DNA of 64,000 nucleotides from Pseudoluteimonas sp044226035 (GTDB lineage: Bacteria > Pseudomonadota > Gammaproteobacteria > Xanthomonadales > Xanthomonadaceae). Below the pieces are notes generated by a model. It ran no database searches, had not been told where the DNA came from, and saw only the letters and a list, made by a program, of their open reading frames with translations. The first letter of the stretch is position 1. Each line of letters starts with the position of its first letter. The DNA lies in contig JBGAHT010000005.1 in the NCBI GenBank assembly GCA_044226035.1, positions 1-64,000 on the forward strand. Direction: 5' to 3'. Positions 26,012 through 33,459 of the stretch are shown here, one piece after another. The translations under genes and the position numbers were made by a program.

Positions 26012-27280
26012 ATGTACTCCCGCGCCGACCTGATCGCAGGCTTCGACCCCGAACTCGCGGCGGCCATCGCCGGCGAGAACCGCCGCCAGGAAGACCACGT
26101 CGAGCTGATCGCCTCCGAGAACTACGCCAGCCCGCGGGTCATGGAGGCGCAGGGCAGCCAGCTCACCAACAAGTACGCCGAGGGCTACCCGGGCAAGCGC
26201 TACTACGGCGGTTGCGAGTTCGTGGACATCGCCGAGCAGCTCGCCATCGATCGCTGCAAGCAACTCTTCGGCGCCGACTACGCCAACGTGCAGCCGCATT
26301 CCGGCTCGCAGGCCAACCAGGCCGTGTACTTCGCCCTGCTGAACCCGGGCGACAGGATCCTCGGCATGTCGCTGGCGCACGGCGGCCACCTCACCCACGG
26401 CGCCAAGGTGAACGCCAGCGGCAAGCTGTTCGACGCGGCGCAGTACGGCGTGAACGATGCCGGCCTGATCGATTACGACGAGGTCGAGCGCCTCGCGCTG
26501 GAGCACAAGCCGAAGATGCTCGTCGCCGGGTTCTCCGCCTACTCGCAGGTGGTGGACTGGGCGCGGATGCGCGCCATCGCCGACAAGGTCGGCGCCTACC
26601 TGTTCGTGGACATGGCCCACGTCGCCGGCCTCGTCGCCGCCGGCGTGTACCCGAACCCGGTGCCGCACGCGCACATGGTCACCTCGACCACGCACAAGAC
26701 CCTGCGCGGCCCGCGCGGCGGCATCATCGTCGCCAGCCGCGAGGGCGCGGGCGAGCAGTTCGACGAGATCTGCAAGAAGCTGCAGTCGATCGTGTTCCCC
26801 GGCATCCAGGGCGGTCCGCTGATGCACGTGATCGCGGCCAAGGCGGTGGCGTTCAAGGAAGCGCTGCAGCCGGAGTTCAAGGCCTACCAGCAGCAGGTGG
26901 TGAAGAACGCGCAGGCGATGGCGAACGCGATCATCGCGCGCGGCTACAAGATCGTGTCCGGCGGCACCCAGAACCACCTGATGCTGGTCGACATGATCGG
27001 CAAGCCGGTGTCCGGCAAGGACGCGGAGGAGGCGCTGGGCAAGGCGCACATCACCGTGAACAAGAACGCCGTGCCGAACGATCCGCGCAAGCCGTTCGTG
27101 ACCAGCGGCCTGCGCATCGGCACGCCGGCGGTCACCACCCGCGGCTACAAGGAAGCCGATTGCGTGGCGCTGGCGAACTGGATCTGCGACGTGCTCGACG
27201 CACCGGAGGACGAGAACGTGATCGCCGGCGTGCGCGCCAACGTCGAGAAGCAGTGCGCGCAGTTCCCAGTTTACGGATGA
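26012..27280 (+). CDS. glyA: Serine hydroxymethyltransferase
   Basis: PLP enzyme interconverting serine and glycine with tetrahydrofolate; the main source of one-carbon units. It has 422 residues against about 417 in E. coli. The PLP lysine lies in VTSTTHKTLRGPRGG; other family blocks are ELIASENYAS, EGYPGKRYYGG and VQPHSGSQANQAVY. It starts at ATG 26012 and its stop overlaps the following ATG (ATGA). It leads the run glyA-[TonB-like gene]-nrdR-ribD; glyA next to nrdR and ribD is a common proteobacterial arrangement. Confidence 0.97.
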   Translation: MYSRADLIAGFDPELAAAIAGENRRQEDHVELIASENYASPRVMEAQGSQLTNKYAEGYPGKRYYGGCEFVDIAEQLAIDRCKQLFGADYANVQPHSGSQANQAVYFALLNPGDRILGMSLAHGGHLTHGAKVNASGKLFDAAQYGVNDAGLIDYDEVERLALEHKPKMLVAGFSAYSQVVDWARMRAIADKVGAYLFVDMAHVAGLVAAGVYPNPVPHAHMVTSTTHKTLRGPRGGIIVASREGAGEQFDEICKKLQSIVFPGIQGGPLMHVIAAKAVAFKEALQPEFKAYQQQVVKNAQAMANAIIARGYKIVSGGTQNHLMLVDMIGKPVSGKDAEEALGKAHITVNKNAVPNDPRKPFVTSGLRIGTPAVTTRGYKEADCVALANWICDVLDAPEDENVIAGVRANVEKQCAQFPVYG

Positions 27281-27816
27281 TATTGCGCAGCATCATCGCG
27301 TGGGTTGTTCTTGCCGCCTCGACACTTCTTGCCGGCTGTAAAACTACCGTGCCCGCTACGACTTCAGGAGGGGGGCTGCCTTCTTCCGCTATAACGTCAA
27401 ATGACCCGGCTTTAGCAGGAACAGGATGGGTTGCTAACCCTTGGGTTTGCCCGGAACCATCAATGCAACGAATTGATCCAGAGGCAGGTAAGGCGCGTGC
27501 GAATGGATGGCGCGAAGATATGTACCTCTATGGTCAGCCTGGTTATCAACCTCCACGGGTTTTGTTTCGCGCTCCGATTGCGGAGTATCCGAGGTCGATG
27601 GTTGAGAAAGGCTCTCCCGGCGAGGTCCTACTGCTACTGTTGATCGACGAGAATGGAAAAGTCGAACAAGCGGTGGTGGTTTGTTCGACGGATGATTCGT
27701 TTTCCAAAGTTGCTGTTTCTGCAGCAAAAAACAACCGCTACGCCCCCGCGATTTATGATGGGCGTGCGTTGAGAACTGCCGTATCTCTGCCGTACTCGTA
27801 CAGGGTGTCTCCCTGA
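27277..27816 (+). CDS. TonB C-terminal-like lipoprotein, low GC
   Basis: Predicted lipoprotein of 179 residues: MILRSIIAWVVLAASTLLAGC gives a signal peptide with lipobox LAGC. After a Ser/Thr/Gly-rich linker comes a TonB C-terminal-like domain (APIAEYPRSMVEKGSPGEVL to NNRYAPAIYDGRALRTAVSL). Base use differs from its neighbours: three consecutive 60-base lines counted by hand (27301-27480) give 58, 55 and 50 % G+C, against about 70 % around it. It overlaps glyA by 4 bp and nrdR by 1 bp, so it is inserted seamlessly between two usually adjacent genes. This suggests recent acquisition; the role is unknown. Confidence 0.85.
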   Translation: MILRSIIAWVVLAASTLLAGCKTTVPATTSGGGLPSSAITSNDPALAGTGWVANPWVCPEPSMQRIDPEAGKARANGWREDMYLYGQPGYQPPRVLFRAPIAEYPRSMVEKGSPGEVLLLLLIDENGKVEQAVVVCSTDDSFSKVAVSAAKNNRYAPAIYDGRALRTAVSLPYSYRVSP

Positions 27817-28349
27817 TGCACTGCCCCTTCTGCCAGCACGTCGACACCAAGGTCATCGACTCGCGCGCGTCGGAAGACGGCGCGACGATCCGCCGCCGGC
27901 GCGAGTGCGAGGCCTGCGGCGAGCGGTTCTCCACGCTGGAAACGGTCGAACTCAAGCTGCCGGCGATCATCAAGGGCGACGGCCGGCGCGAGAACTTCGA
28001 CGCGCGCAAGCTGCGCCTGAGCATGGAACGCGCGCTGCACAAGCGCCCGGTGTCGGAGGAACAGCTCGAGGCCGCGATCCGCTCGGTGGTGCACCAGGTG
28101 CGGATGAGCGGCGAACGCGAACTGCCGTCGCGCCGGATCGGCGATTTCGTGATGGCGGAGATGCGCAAGCTCGACCACGTCGGCTACGTGCGCTTCGCCT
28201 CGGTGTACCGCGCGTTCGAGGACGTCGCCGATTTCCGCGAGGAAATCGAGAAGCTCGAGCGCGACCTGCCCGGCGACGGCCAGTTGCCGCTGCTCGGCGC
28301 GGACGTGGTGCCGTTCGACAAGAACGTCGATCGCGGCAAGAAACGATGA
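27816..28349 (+). CDS. nrdR: Transcriptional repressor NrdR
   Basis: Represses ribonucleotide reductase genes when dATP is high. The product is 177 residues: an N-terminal zinc ribbon (MHCPFCQHVDTKVIDSR and CEACGERF, four Cys) and an ATP-cone (about 49-139, LPAIIKGDGRRENFDARKLR). The ATG overlaps the upstream TGA by one base. No NrdR box was looked for beyond its own upstream region, where none is evident. Confidence 0.96.
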   Translation: MHCPFCQHVDTKVIDSRASEDGATIRRRRECEACGERFSTLETVELKLPAIIKGDGRRENFDARKLRLSMERALHKRPVSEEQLEAAIRSVVHQVRMSGERELPSRRIGDFVMAEMRKLDHVGYVRFASVYRAFEDVADFREEIEKLERDLPGDGQLPLLGADVVPFDKNVDRGKKR

Positions 28350-28350
28350 A

Positions 28351-28510
28351 GGGCGGGAACCGGGAACGGGGAACCGGAAACCGGGAATGCAATCGTGGGA
28401 CTGACAGGTTCGCCATCCCTGGAGTGCGTGCTCCCAGATGACATCCAACGACAACAACGCGAGTGCCCCGGTTTTGCCCGGTCCCCGCCCCCCGGTCCCC
28501 GGTCCCTGCT
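28351..28510. repeat. GGGAACC/CCGGTCCCC inverted repeat spanning ribD start
   Basis: The left arm (28351-28390) is a run of GGGAACCGGGAAC-type units right after the nrdR stop; the right arm (28464-28508) is a run of CCGGTCCCC-type units. They are complementary with mismatches around a 74-base centre that contains the ribD ATG. The right arm is translated as the proline-rich N-terminus of RibD. It is compositionally related to the element at gspI. Confidence 0.78.
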
Positions 28511-29601
28511 TCACCGCCACCGACCACGCGATGATGGCGCGCGCGCTGCGCCTCGCCGAACGCGGCGCGTACACGACCAAGCCGAACCCGATGGTCGGTT
28601 GCGTGATCGCGCGCGGCGACGAGGTCGTCGGCGAGGGCTGGCACCAGAAGCAGGGTGGGCCGCACGCCGAGGTCTTCGCGCTGCAAGCCGCCGGCGAACG
28701 CGCGCGCGGCGCCACCGCCTACGTCACGCTGGAACCGTGTTCGCACACCGGCAGCACCCCGCCGTGCGCGGATGCGCTGGTCGCGGCGGGCATCGCGCGC
28801 GTGGTCGCGGCGACGGGCGATCCCAACCCGCGGGTGGCCGGAAGCGGTTTCGCCAAACTGCGGGCCGCGGGCATCGCGGTCGAATCCGGGCTGATGGAAG
28901 GGCAGGCGCGCGAACAGAACCGCGGCTTCCTCTCGCGCATCGAACGCGGGCGGCCGTGGTTGCGGGTCAAGCTCGCGAGCAGCATCGACGGGCGCAGCGC
29001 GATGGCCAGCGGCGATTCGAAATGGATCAGCGGCGAGGCCTCGCGCCGCGACGTGCAGCACTGGCGCGCGCGTTCCGGCGCGATCCTCACCGGCGCGGGC
29101 ACGGTGCTGAGCGACGACCCGCACCTCACCGTGCGCCTCGGCGACGACACCGCGTTCGTCCCGCCGCTGCGCGTGGTGCTCGATCCGGGCCTGGCCACCG
29201 TCGCGCGCGGGCACGTGCGCGAAGGCGGCGCGCCGACGCTGTACCTGCACGCGCCCGACGCCAAGCCGCCGCGCGACATGGGCGCCGAACACGTCGCGGT
29301 GCCGGTGCGGGGCGGGCGTTTCGACCTGGCCGCGGTGCTGCGCCTGCTCGGCGAGCGCGGCGTCAACGAGGCGCAGGTCGAGGCCGGCGCGACGCTGGCC
29401 GGGGCGTTCCTCGCCGACGGGCTGGTCGACGAGTTGCTGCTGTACGTCGCGCCGGTGATGCTGGGCGAACGCGCGCGCCCGCTGTTCGAGGGTTTGCACA
29501 TCGACGCGATGACCGAGCGCCTGCGCATGCGCACCGTCGAAAGCCGCCGCATCGGCGACGACGTGCGCGTGCTGCTGCGGCCGGAGCCGTCGCCGGCGTG
29601 A
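28438..29601 (+). CDS. ribD: Bifunctional riboflavin biosynthesis protein RibD
   Basis: Deaminase/reductase acting on the pyrimidine intermediates after GTP cyclohydrolase II. It has 387 residues. The deaminase half carries HAEVFALQAAG and the zinc site LEPCSHTGSTPPC; the reductase half starts near WLRVKLASSIDGRSA and ends with EAGATLAGAFLADGLVDEL. The first 24 residues, including VLPGPRPPVPGPC, are coded by a palindromic repeat and have no family counterpart. Homologues start near HAMMARAL, so ATG 28531 is an alternative start. Confidence 0.94.
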   Translation: MTSNDNNASAPVLPGPRPPVPGPCFTATDHAMMARALRLAERGAYTTKPNPMVGCVIARGDEVVGEGWHQKQGGPHAEVFALQAAGERARGATAYVTLEPCSHTGSTPPCADALVAAGIARVVAATGDPNPRVAGSGFAKLRAAGIAVESGLMEGQAREQNRGFLSRIERGRPWLRVKLASSIDGRSAMASGDSKWISGEASRRDVQHWRARSGAILTGAGTVLSDDPHLTVRLGDDTAFVPPLRVVLDPGLATVARGHVREGGAPTLYLHAPDAKPPRDMGAEHVAVPVRGGRFDLAAVLRLLGERGVNEAQVEAGATLAGAFLADGLVDELLLYVAPVMLGERARPLFEGLHIDAMTERLRMRTVESRRIGDDVRVLLRPEPSPA

Positions 29602-30386
29602 CCGCCGTGCAGTTCCGCGACCACTTCTCCGCGGTCGCGGCGCAGTACGCGCAGGCGCGGCCGGACTATCCGCTAGCGCTGTTCGACTGGATCGCCTCGA
29701 TCGCGCCGGCGCGGGATCGATGCTGGGAAGCCGGCTGCGGCAGCGGGCAGGCGAGCCGCGGCCTCGCGCGGGTGTTCGCGCGCGTGCACGCCACCGACCC
29801 GAGCGCGGCGCAGATCGGCAACGCCCGCGGGCCGGCGAATGTGGATTTCGCGGTCGAGCCGGGCGAGGCCTGCTCGCTCGCCGACGCCAGCGCCGACGCG
29901 GCCTGCGTCGCGCAGGCGCTGCACTGGTTCGAGCTGCCGCGCTTCTTCGCCGAATGCGAACGCGTGCTGCGCCCCGGCGGCGTGCTCGTGGCCTGGGGCT
30001 ACCAGGACATCGAACTCGACGCCGACATCGCCGACGCCAACGCCGCGCTGCAGGCGAGGATCCGCGACGACTGGCCGCCGGAACGGCGCTTCATCGACGA
30101 AGGCTATGCGTCGTTCGATTTCCCGTTCGAACCCATCGCCGCGCCCGCGTTCGAATTGCGCGCGGAATGGACCCTGCCGCGCCTGCTCGGCTATTTCTCC
30201 AGCTATTCGGCGAGCAAGCGCCACCGCGAACGCCGCGGCGAGGATCCGGTCGCGCTGCACGCCGAAGCGCTGGCCGCGGCGTGGGGCGACCCGCTGCGCG
30301 AGCGCACGGTGCGCTGGCCGCTGTTCGTGCACGCGCGCAGGAAGCCCGCCGGGGCGGCGGCGCCCGGCTGCGCGAAACGGGACTGA
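29598..30386 (+). CDS. Class I SAM-dependent methyltransferase
   Basis: Predicted small-molecule methyltransferase of 262 residues. The GTG at 29598 overlaps the ribD stop by four bases. The SAM-binding motif I is CWEAGCGSGQASRGLA, the acidic loop is VHATDPSAAQIGNA, and motif IV/post-I blocks include DAACVAQALHWFELPRFFAE and VLRPGGVLVAWGY. It resembles the Methyltransf_11 group around yeast TMT1-like proteins. The substrate is unknown. A placement inside a riboflavin/NrdR run has no obvious functional meaning. Confidence 0.88.
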   Translation: MTAVQFRDHFSAVAAQYAQARPDYPLALFDWIASIAPARDRCWEAGCGSGQASRGLARVFARVHATDPSAAQIGNARGPANVDFAVEPGEACSLADASADAACVAQALHWFELPRFFAECERVLRPGGVLVAWGYQDIELDADIADANAALQARIRDDWPPERRFIDEGYASFDFPFEPIAAPAFELRAEWTLPRLLGYFSSYSASKRHRERRGEDPVALHAEALAAAWGDPLRERTVRWPLFVHARRKPAGAAAPGCAKRD

Positions 30387-30427
30387 CTAGGGCGCGGCCC
30401 GGCGAAGGGCAAATCGGCCGCGGATGC

Positions 30428-30433
30428 TAGAAT
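30428..30433 (+). promoter_or_regulatory. Putative -10 box of ribE operon
   Basis: TAGAAT lies about 38 bases before the start of the FMN aptamer, as expected for a riboswitch leader promoter. No good -35 is apparent in the GC-rich sequence upstream. Confidence 0.4.
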
Positions 30434-30466
30434 GCGCCGCCGGTATCCCGGCACCACAACTCGAAA

Positions 30467-30614
30467 CGTCTTCAGGGCGGGGTGCGATTCCCCACCGGCG
30501 GTAGGCGCGAGGATCCTCGCGCGAGCCCGCGAGCGCCGCCATCCGCCACGGGTGGCGGGTCAGCAGATCCGGTCCGATGCCGGAGCCGACGGTCACAGTC
30601 CGGATGAAAGAAGA
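30467..30614 (+). promoter_or_regulatory. FMN riboswitch (RFN element)
   Basis: The conserved RFN blocks are present in order: CTTCAGGGCGGGGTGCGATT from 30470, CCCACCGGCGGTAG, a variable GC-rich arm, GTCAGCAGATCCGGTC, CCGGAGCCGACGGTCACAGT and CCGGATGAAAGAAGA ending at 30614. It precedes ribE-ribBX-ribH, so FMN is expected to shut down the riboflavin operon. A GC-rich hairpin (GCGCACCC with GGGTTGCGC, 30620-30640) follows and may be part of the expression platform. There is no T-run, so translational control (sequestration of the ribE start region) is more likely than intrinsic termination. Confidence 0.95.
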
Positions 30615-30686
30615 CCGCCGCGCACCCTTCCGGGTTGCGCCCGCGCCGCCCTGTCTGCGTTCGAACCATGCGAGGGCAGGACCGTC

Positions 30687-31286
30687 ATGTTCACCGGATT
30701 GATCGAAGGCGTCGGCACGTTGGCCGCGCGAGAAGCCCGCGGCGGCGACGCGCGCCTGCGCATCGGCGTCGGCACGCTGCCATTCGACAACGTGCAGCTG
30801 GGCGAAAGCATTTCGGTCAACGGAACCTGCCTGACCGTGGTCGCGTTCGACGAAACCGGCTTCGAGGCCGATGCCTCGAACGAAACGCTGGCGCTGACCA
30901 CGCTGGGCGCGCTGCCGGTCGGGCGCGCGCTCAACCTCGAGCGCGCGATGCGGCCCGGCGACCGCCTCGGCGGGCACCTGGTCAGCGGCCACGTCGACGG
31001 CGTCGGCACCGTGCGCGCGACGCGCGACGACGCGCGCGCGCAGCGCTGGTCGTTCGCCGCGCCAGCGCCGCTGCGGCGCTACATCGCGGCGAAAGGCTCG
31101 ATTTGCGTCGATGGCGTCAGCCTGACCGTGAACGCGGTCGATGGCGAGGGCTTCGAGGTCGCGCTGGTGCCGCACACGCTGGCGCACACCGCGTTCGGCG
31201 CCACGTCCGTCGGCGACGACGTCAACCTCGAGGTCGACCTGGTCGCGCGTTACGTCGAACGACTGCTGCAGGAACGCAACGCATGA
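30687..31286 (+). CDS. ribE: Riboflavin synthase
   Basis: Dismutates two molecules of 6,7-dimethyl-8-ribityllumazine to riboflavin. It has 199 residues made of two similar lumazine-binding barrels: the first MFTGLIEGVGTL with VNGTCLTV, the second GHLVSGHVDGVGTV with VDGVSLTVN. The ATG at 30687 lies 72 bases after the FMN aptamer. It overlaps ribBX by four bases. Confidence 0.96.
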   Translation: MFTGLIEGVGTLAAREARGGDARLRIGVGTLPFDNVQLGESISVNGTCLTVVAFDETGFEADASNETLALTTLGALPVGRALNLERAMRPGDRLGGHLVSGHVDGVGTVRATRDDARAQRWSFAAPAPLRRYIAAKGSICVDGVSLTVNAVDGEGFEVALVPHTLAHTAFGATSVGDDVNLEVDLVARYVERLLQERNA

Positions 31287-32398
31287 GCTTCGCATCCATC
31301 CCCGAACTGCTCGAGGAACTGCGCGCCGGGCGCATGGTCGTGATCGTCGACGACGAGGACCGCGAGAACGAGGGCGACCTGATCATGGCCGCGGAGCTGG
31401 TCAAGCCCTCCGACATCAATTTCATGGTCACGCACGCGCGCGGCCTGGTGTGCCTGTCGCTGACCCGCGAGCGCTGCCGCCAGCTCGGGCTGCCGCCGAT
31501 GGTGCGCGACAACACCTCGCCGCACGGCACCAACTTCACCGTGTCGATCGAGGCCGCCGAAGGCGTGACCACCGGCATCAGCGCCTACGACCGCGCGCAC
31601 ACCGTGCGCACCGCGGTGCGTCCGGACGCGAAGCCGCAGGACCTGTCGCAGCCGGGGCACATCTTCCCGCTGCAGGCGCAGCCCGGAGGCGTGCTCAACC
31701 GCGCCGGCCACACCGAGGCCGCGAGCGACCTCGCGCTGCTCGCCGGGTTCGAGCCGGCCGGCGTGCTGGTGGAGATCCTCAACCCCGACGGTTCGATGGC
31801 GCGGCGCGCGCAGCTCGAGGACTTCGCGCGCGAGCACGGCCTGAAGATCGGTTCGATCGAGGATTTGATCCGCCATCGCCTCGCCACCGAGCACACCATC
31901 GAGCGCGTGGACGAGCGCACGGTCGAGACCGCGCACGGGCCGTTCCTGCTGCGCACCTACCGCGACCGCATCGGCCACGGCCTGCATTTCGCCCTGCTGC
32001 GCGGCGAGGCCGACGCCTCGGCGCCGACGCTGGTGCGCGTGCACATGCAGAACGTGCTGTCGGACGCGCTGCACTGGCGGCGCGCGGATTTCGGCCCGGC
32101 GACCGACGAGGTGCTGGCCGCGATCGCGCGCGAAGGCCGCGGCGCGCTGGTCGTGCTCGGCGCGGAGCCCGGCGTCGAGGCGCTGCTCGCGCGCCTGCAC
32201 GAGGCGCACGCCGAGGCGCCGACGGCGACCGCGCCGCGCGGCGCGCTGGCCGACTGGCGGCGCAACGGCGCCGGCAGCCAGATCCTCGCCGAACTGGGCC
32301 TGGGCAAGCTGCGCGTGATCGGCACCCCGCGCCGCCAGGTCGGGCTCGGCGGCTTCGGCCTCGAGGTCGTGGAATACCTCGAACTGCCGCCGCGTTAG
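31283..32398 (+). CDS. ribB: 3,4-DHBP synthase with degenerate GTP cyclohydrolase II domain
   Basis: The N-terminal half (about 1-205) is a complete dihydroxybutanone phosphate synthase: DDEDRENEGDLIMAAE, THARGLVCLSL and SPHGTNFTVSIEAAEGVTTG. The C-terminal half aligns in position with GTP cyclohydrolase II, but the zinc-binding cysteines are gone: the place of the Cys in VHSECLTGD-type sequence reads VHMQNVLSDA and that of RCDCG reads WRRADFG. It has 371 residues. This matches RibBX-type fusions in which only the RibB half is active, so a separate RibA is expected elsewhere. Confidence 0.93.
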   Translation: MSFASIPELLEELRAGRMVVIVDDEDRENEGDLIMAAELVKPSDINFMVTHARGLVCLSLTRERCRQLGLPPMVRDNTSPHGTNFTVSIEAAEGVTTGISAYDRAHTVRTAVRPDAKPQDLSQPGHIFPLQAQPGGVLNRAGHTEAASDLALLAGFEPAGVLVEILNPDGSMARRAQLEDFAREHGLKIGSIEDLIRHRLATEHTIERVDERTVETAHGPFLLRTYRDRIGHGLHFALLRGEADASAPTLVRVHMQNVLSDALHWRRADFGPATDEVLAAIAREGRGALVVLGAEPGVEALLARLHEAHAEAPTATAPRGALADWRRNGAGSQILAELGLGKLRVIGTPRRQVGLGGFGLEVVEYLELPPR

Positions 32399-32427
32399 AC
32401 TGGCGGCCCGCCGCGACGACCCCGACC

Positions 32428-32895
32428 ATGCCGCATTACGAAGGCGACCTGCGTGCCCGCGACGGCGCGCGCTTCGCGATCCTCGCCAGCCGCTGGAACC
32501 CGCGCATCACCGATGCGCTGGTCGCCGGCGCGCGCAAGGCCTTCGCCGACCACGGCGTGGCCGAAGGCGTGGTCGACGTGGTGCGCGTGCCCGGCGCCTG
32601 GGAACTGCCGCTGGCCGCGGCCAGGCTCGCCGCCGCGCGTTCGCACGTGGCCATCGTCGCGCTCGGCTGCGTCGTTCGCGGCGACACCCGCCATTACGAA
32701 CAGGTCGCGGACGATTGCGCCGACGGGCTGATGCGGGTCGCGCTCGACCATGGCGTGCCGGTGGCCAACGGCGTGCTCGCGGTCGAAGTGCACGAGGACG
32801 CGGAAAAACGCGCCGGCGGCAGCCATGGCAACAAGGGCGAGGAAGCCGCGCTGGTGGCGATCGAGATGGCGAACCTGCTGGAGCGATTGGCATGA
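32428..32895 (+). CDS. ribH: 6,7-dimethyl-8-ribityllumazine synthase
   Basis: Condenses DHBP with the RibD product to give lumazine. It has 155 residues and forms icosahedral or pentameric shells in the family. The family blocks are SRWNPRITDALVAGA, VPGAWELPLAA, ALGCVVRGDTRHYE and GVPVANGVL. It ends in a four-base overlap with nusB, the ribH-nusB-thiL order usual in proteobacteria. Confidence 0.96.
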   Translation: MPHYEGDLRARDGARFAILASRWNPRITDALVAGARKAFADHGVAEGVVDVVRVPGAWELPLAAARLAAARSHVAIVALGCVVRGDTRHYEQVADDCADGLMRVALDHGVPVANGVLAVEVHEDAEKRAGGSHGNKGEEAALVAIEMANLLERLA

Positions 32896-33353
32896 ACCAG
32901 CGCCGCCGCCCCGATGGCGTCGATCCGGTGCTGCGCGGACGCGCGCGCCGTCGCGCGCTGCAGGCGATCTACGCGTGGCAGGTCGCCGGCGGCGACGCGC
33001 GCCAGGTGATCGCCCAGTTCGCGCACGAACAGGCGCGCGAAATCGCCGACCTCGAATACTTCGAGGACCTGGTGCGCGGGGTGATCGGTCGCGTCGCCGG
33101 GCTCGACGATGCGCTCGCCCCCTACCTCGACCGGGAGATCACGCAGGTCGATCCGATCGAACGCGCGGCGCTGCGCATCGCCGCCTACGAACTGCTGCAT
33201 CGCCCGGACGTGCCGTACCGGGTGGTGATCAACGAGGCGATCGATTCGACCAAGCGCTTCGGTTCCGAACACGGCCACACCTACGTCAACGGCGTGCTCG
33301 ATCGCGCCGCCGCGGCCTGGCGCGCGCCGGAAGCGGATGTCGCGAAGAAATAA
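32892..33353 (+). CDS. nusB: Transcription antitermination factor NusB
   Basis: Binds boxA RNA with NusE (S10) in rRNA antitermination. The product is an all-helical protein of 153 residues, with ARRRALQAIYAWQ at the N-terminus and IERAALRIAAYELLH and VINEAIDSTKRFG towards the C-terminus. ATG 32892 overlaps the ribH stop. Confidence 0.96.
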   Translation: MNQRRRPDGVDPVLRGRARRRALQAIYAWQVAGGDARQVIAQFAHEQAREIADLEYFEDLVRGVIGRVAGLDDALAPYLDREITQVDPIERAALRIAAYELLHRPDVPYRVVINEAIDSTKRFGSEHGHTYVNGVLDRAAAAWRAPEADVAKK

Positions 33354-33356
33354 GCT

Positions 33357-33454
33357 CGTCATTCCGAACGCAGTGAGGAACCTGCTTTGGCTTTTCGACT
33401 CTTCCGGCAGGAGGGCAAGGGCAGAAGCAGGTCCTTCGCTGCGCTCAGGATGAC
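33357..33454. repeat. TCATCCTGAGCG-type inverted repeat, second copy
   Basis: The left arm CGTCATTCCGAACGCAGTGA starts at 33357 and the right arm AAGCAGGTCCTTCGCTGCGC starts at 33425, continuing to TCAGGATGAC at 33454. It is the same family as 12205-12291. It fills the nusB-thiL gap, and the AGGA in its end (33447-33450) lies nine bases before the thiL ATG, so the repeat seems to serve as the thiL Shine-Dalgarno. Confidence 0.85.
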
Positions 33455-33459
33455 AACGC

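Noticed and set aside
30432..30686. An N-terminal extension of riboflavin synthase through the leader
   Set aside because: This region is the FMN riboswitch; MFTGLIEG at 30687 is the universal start.
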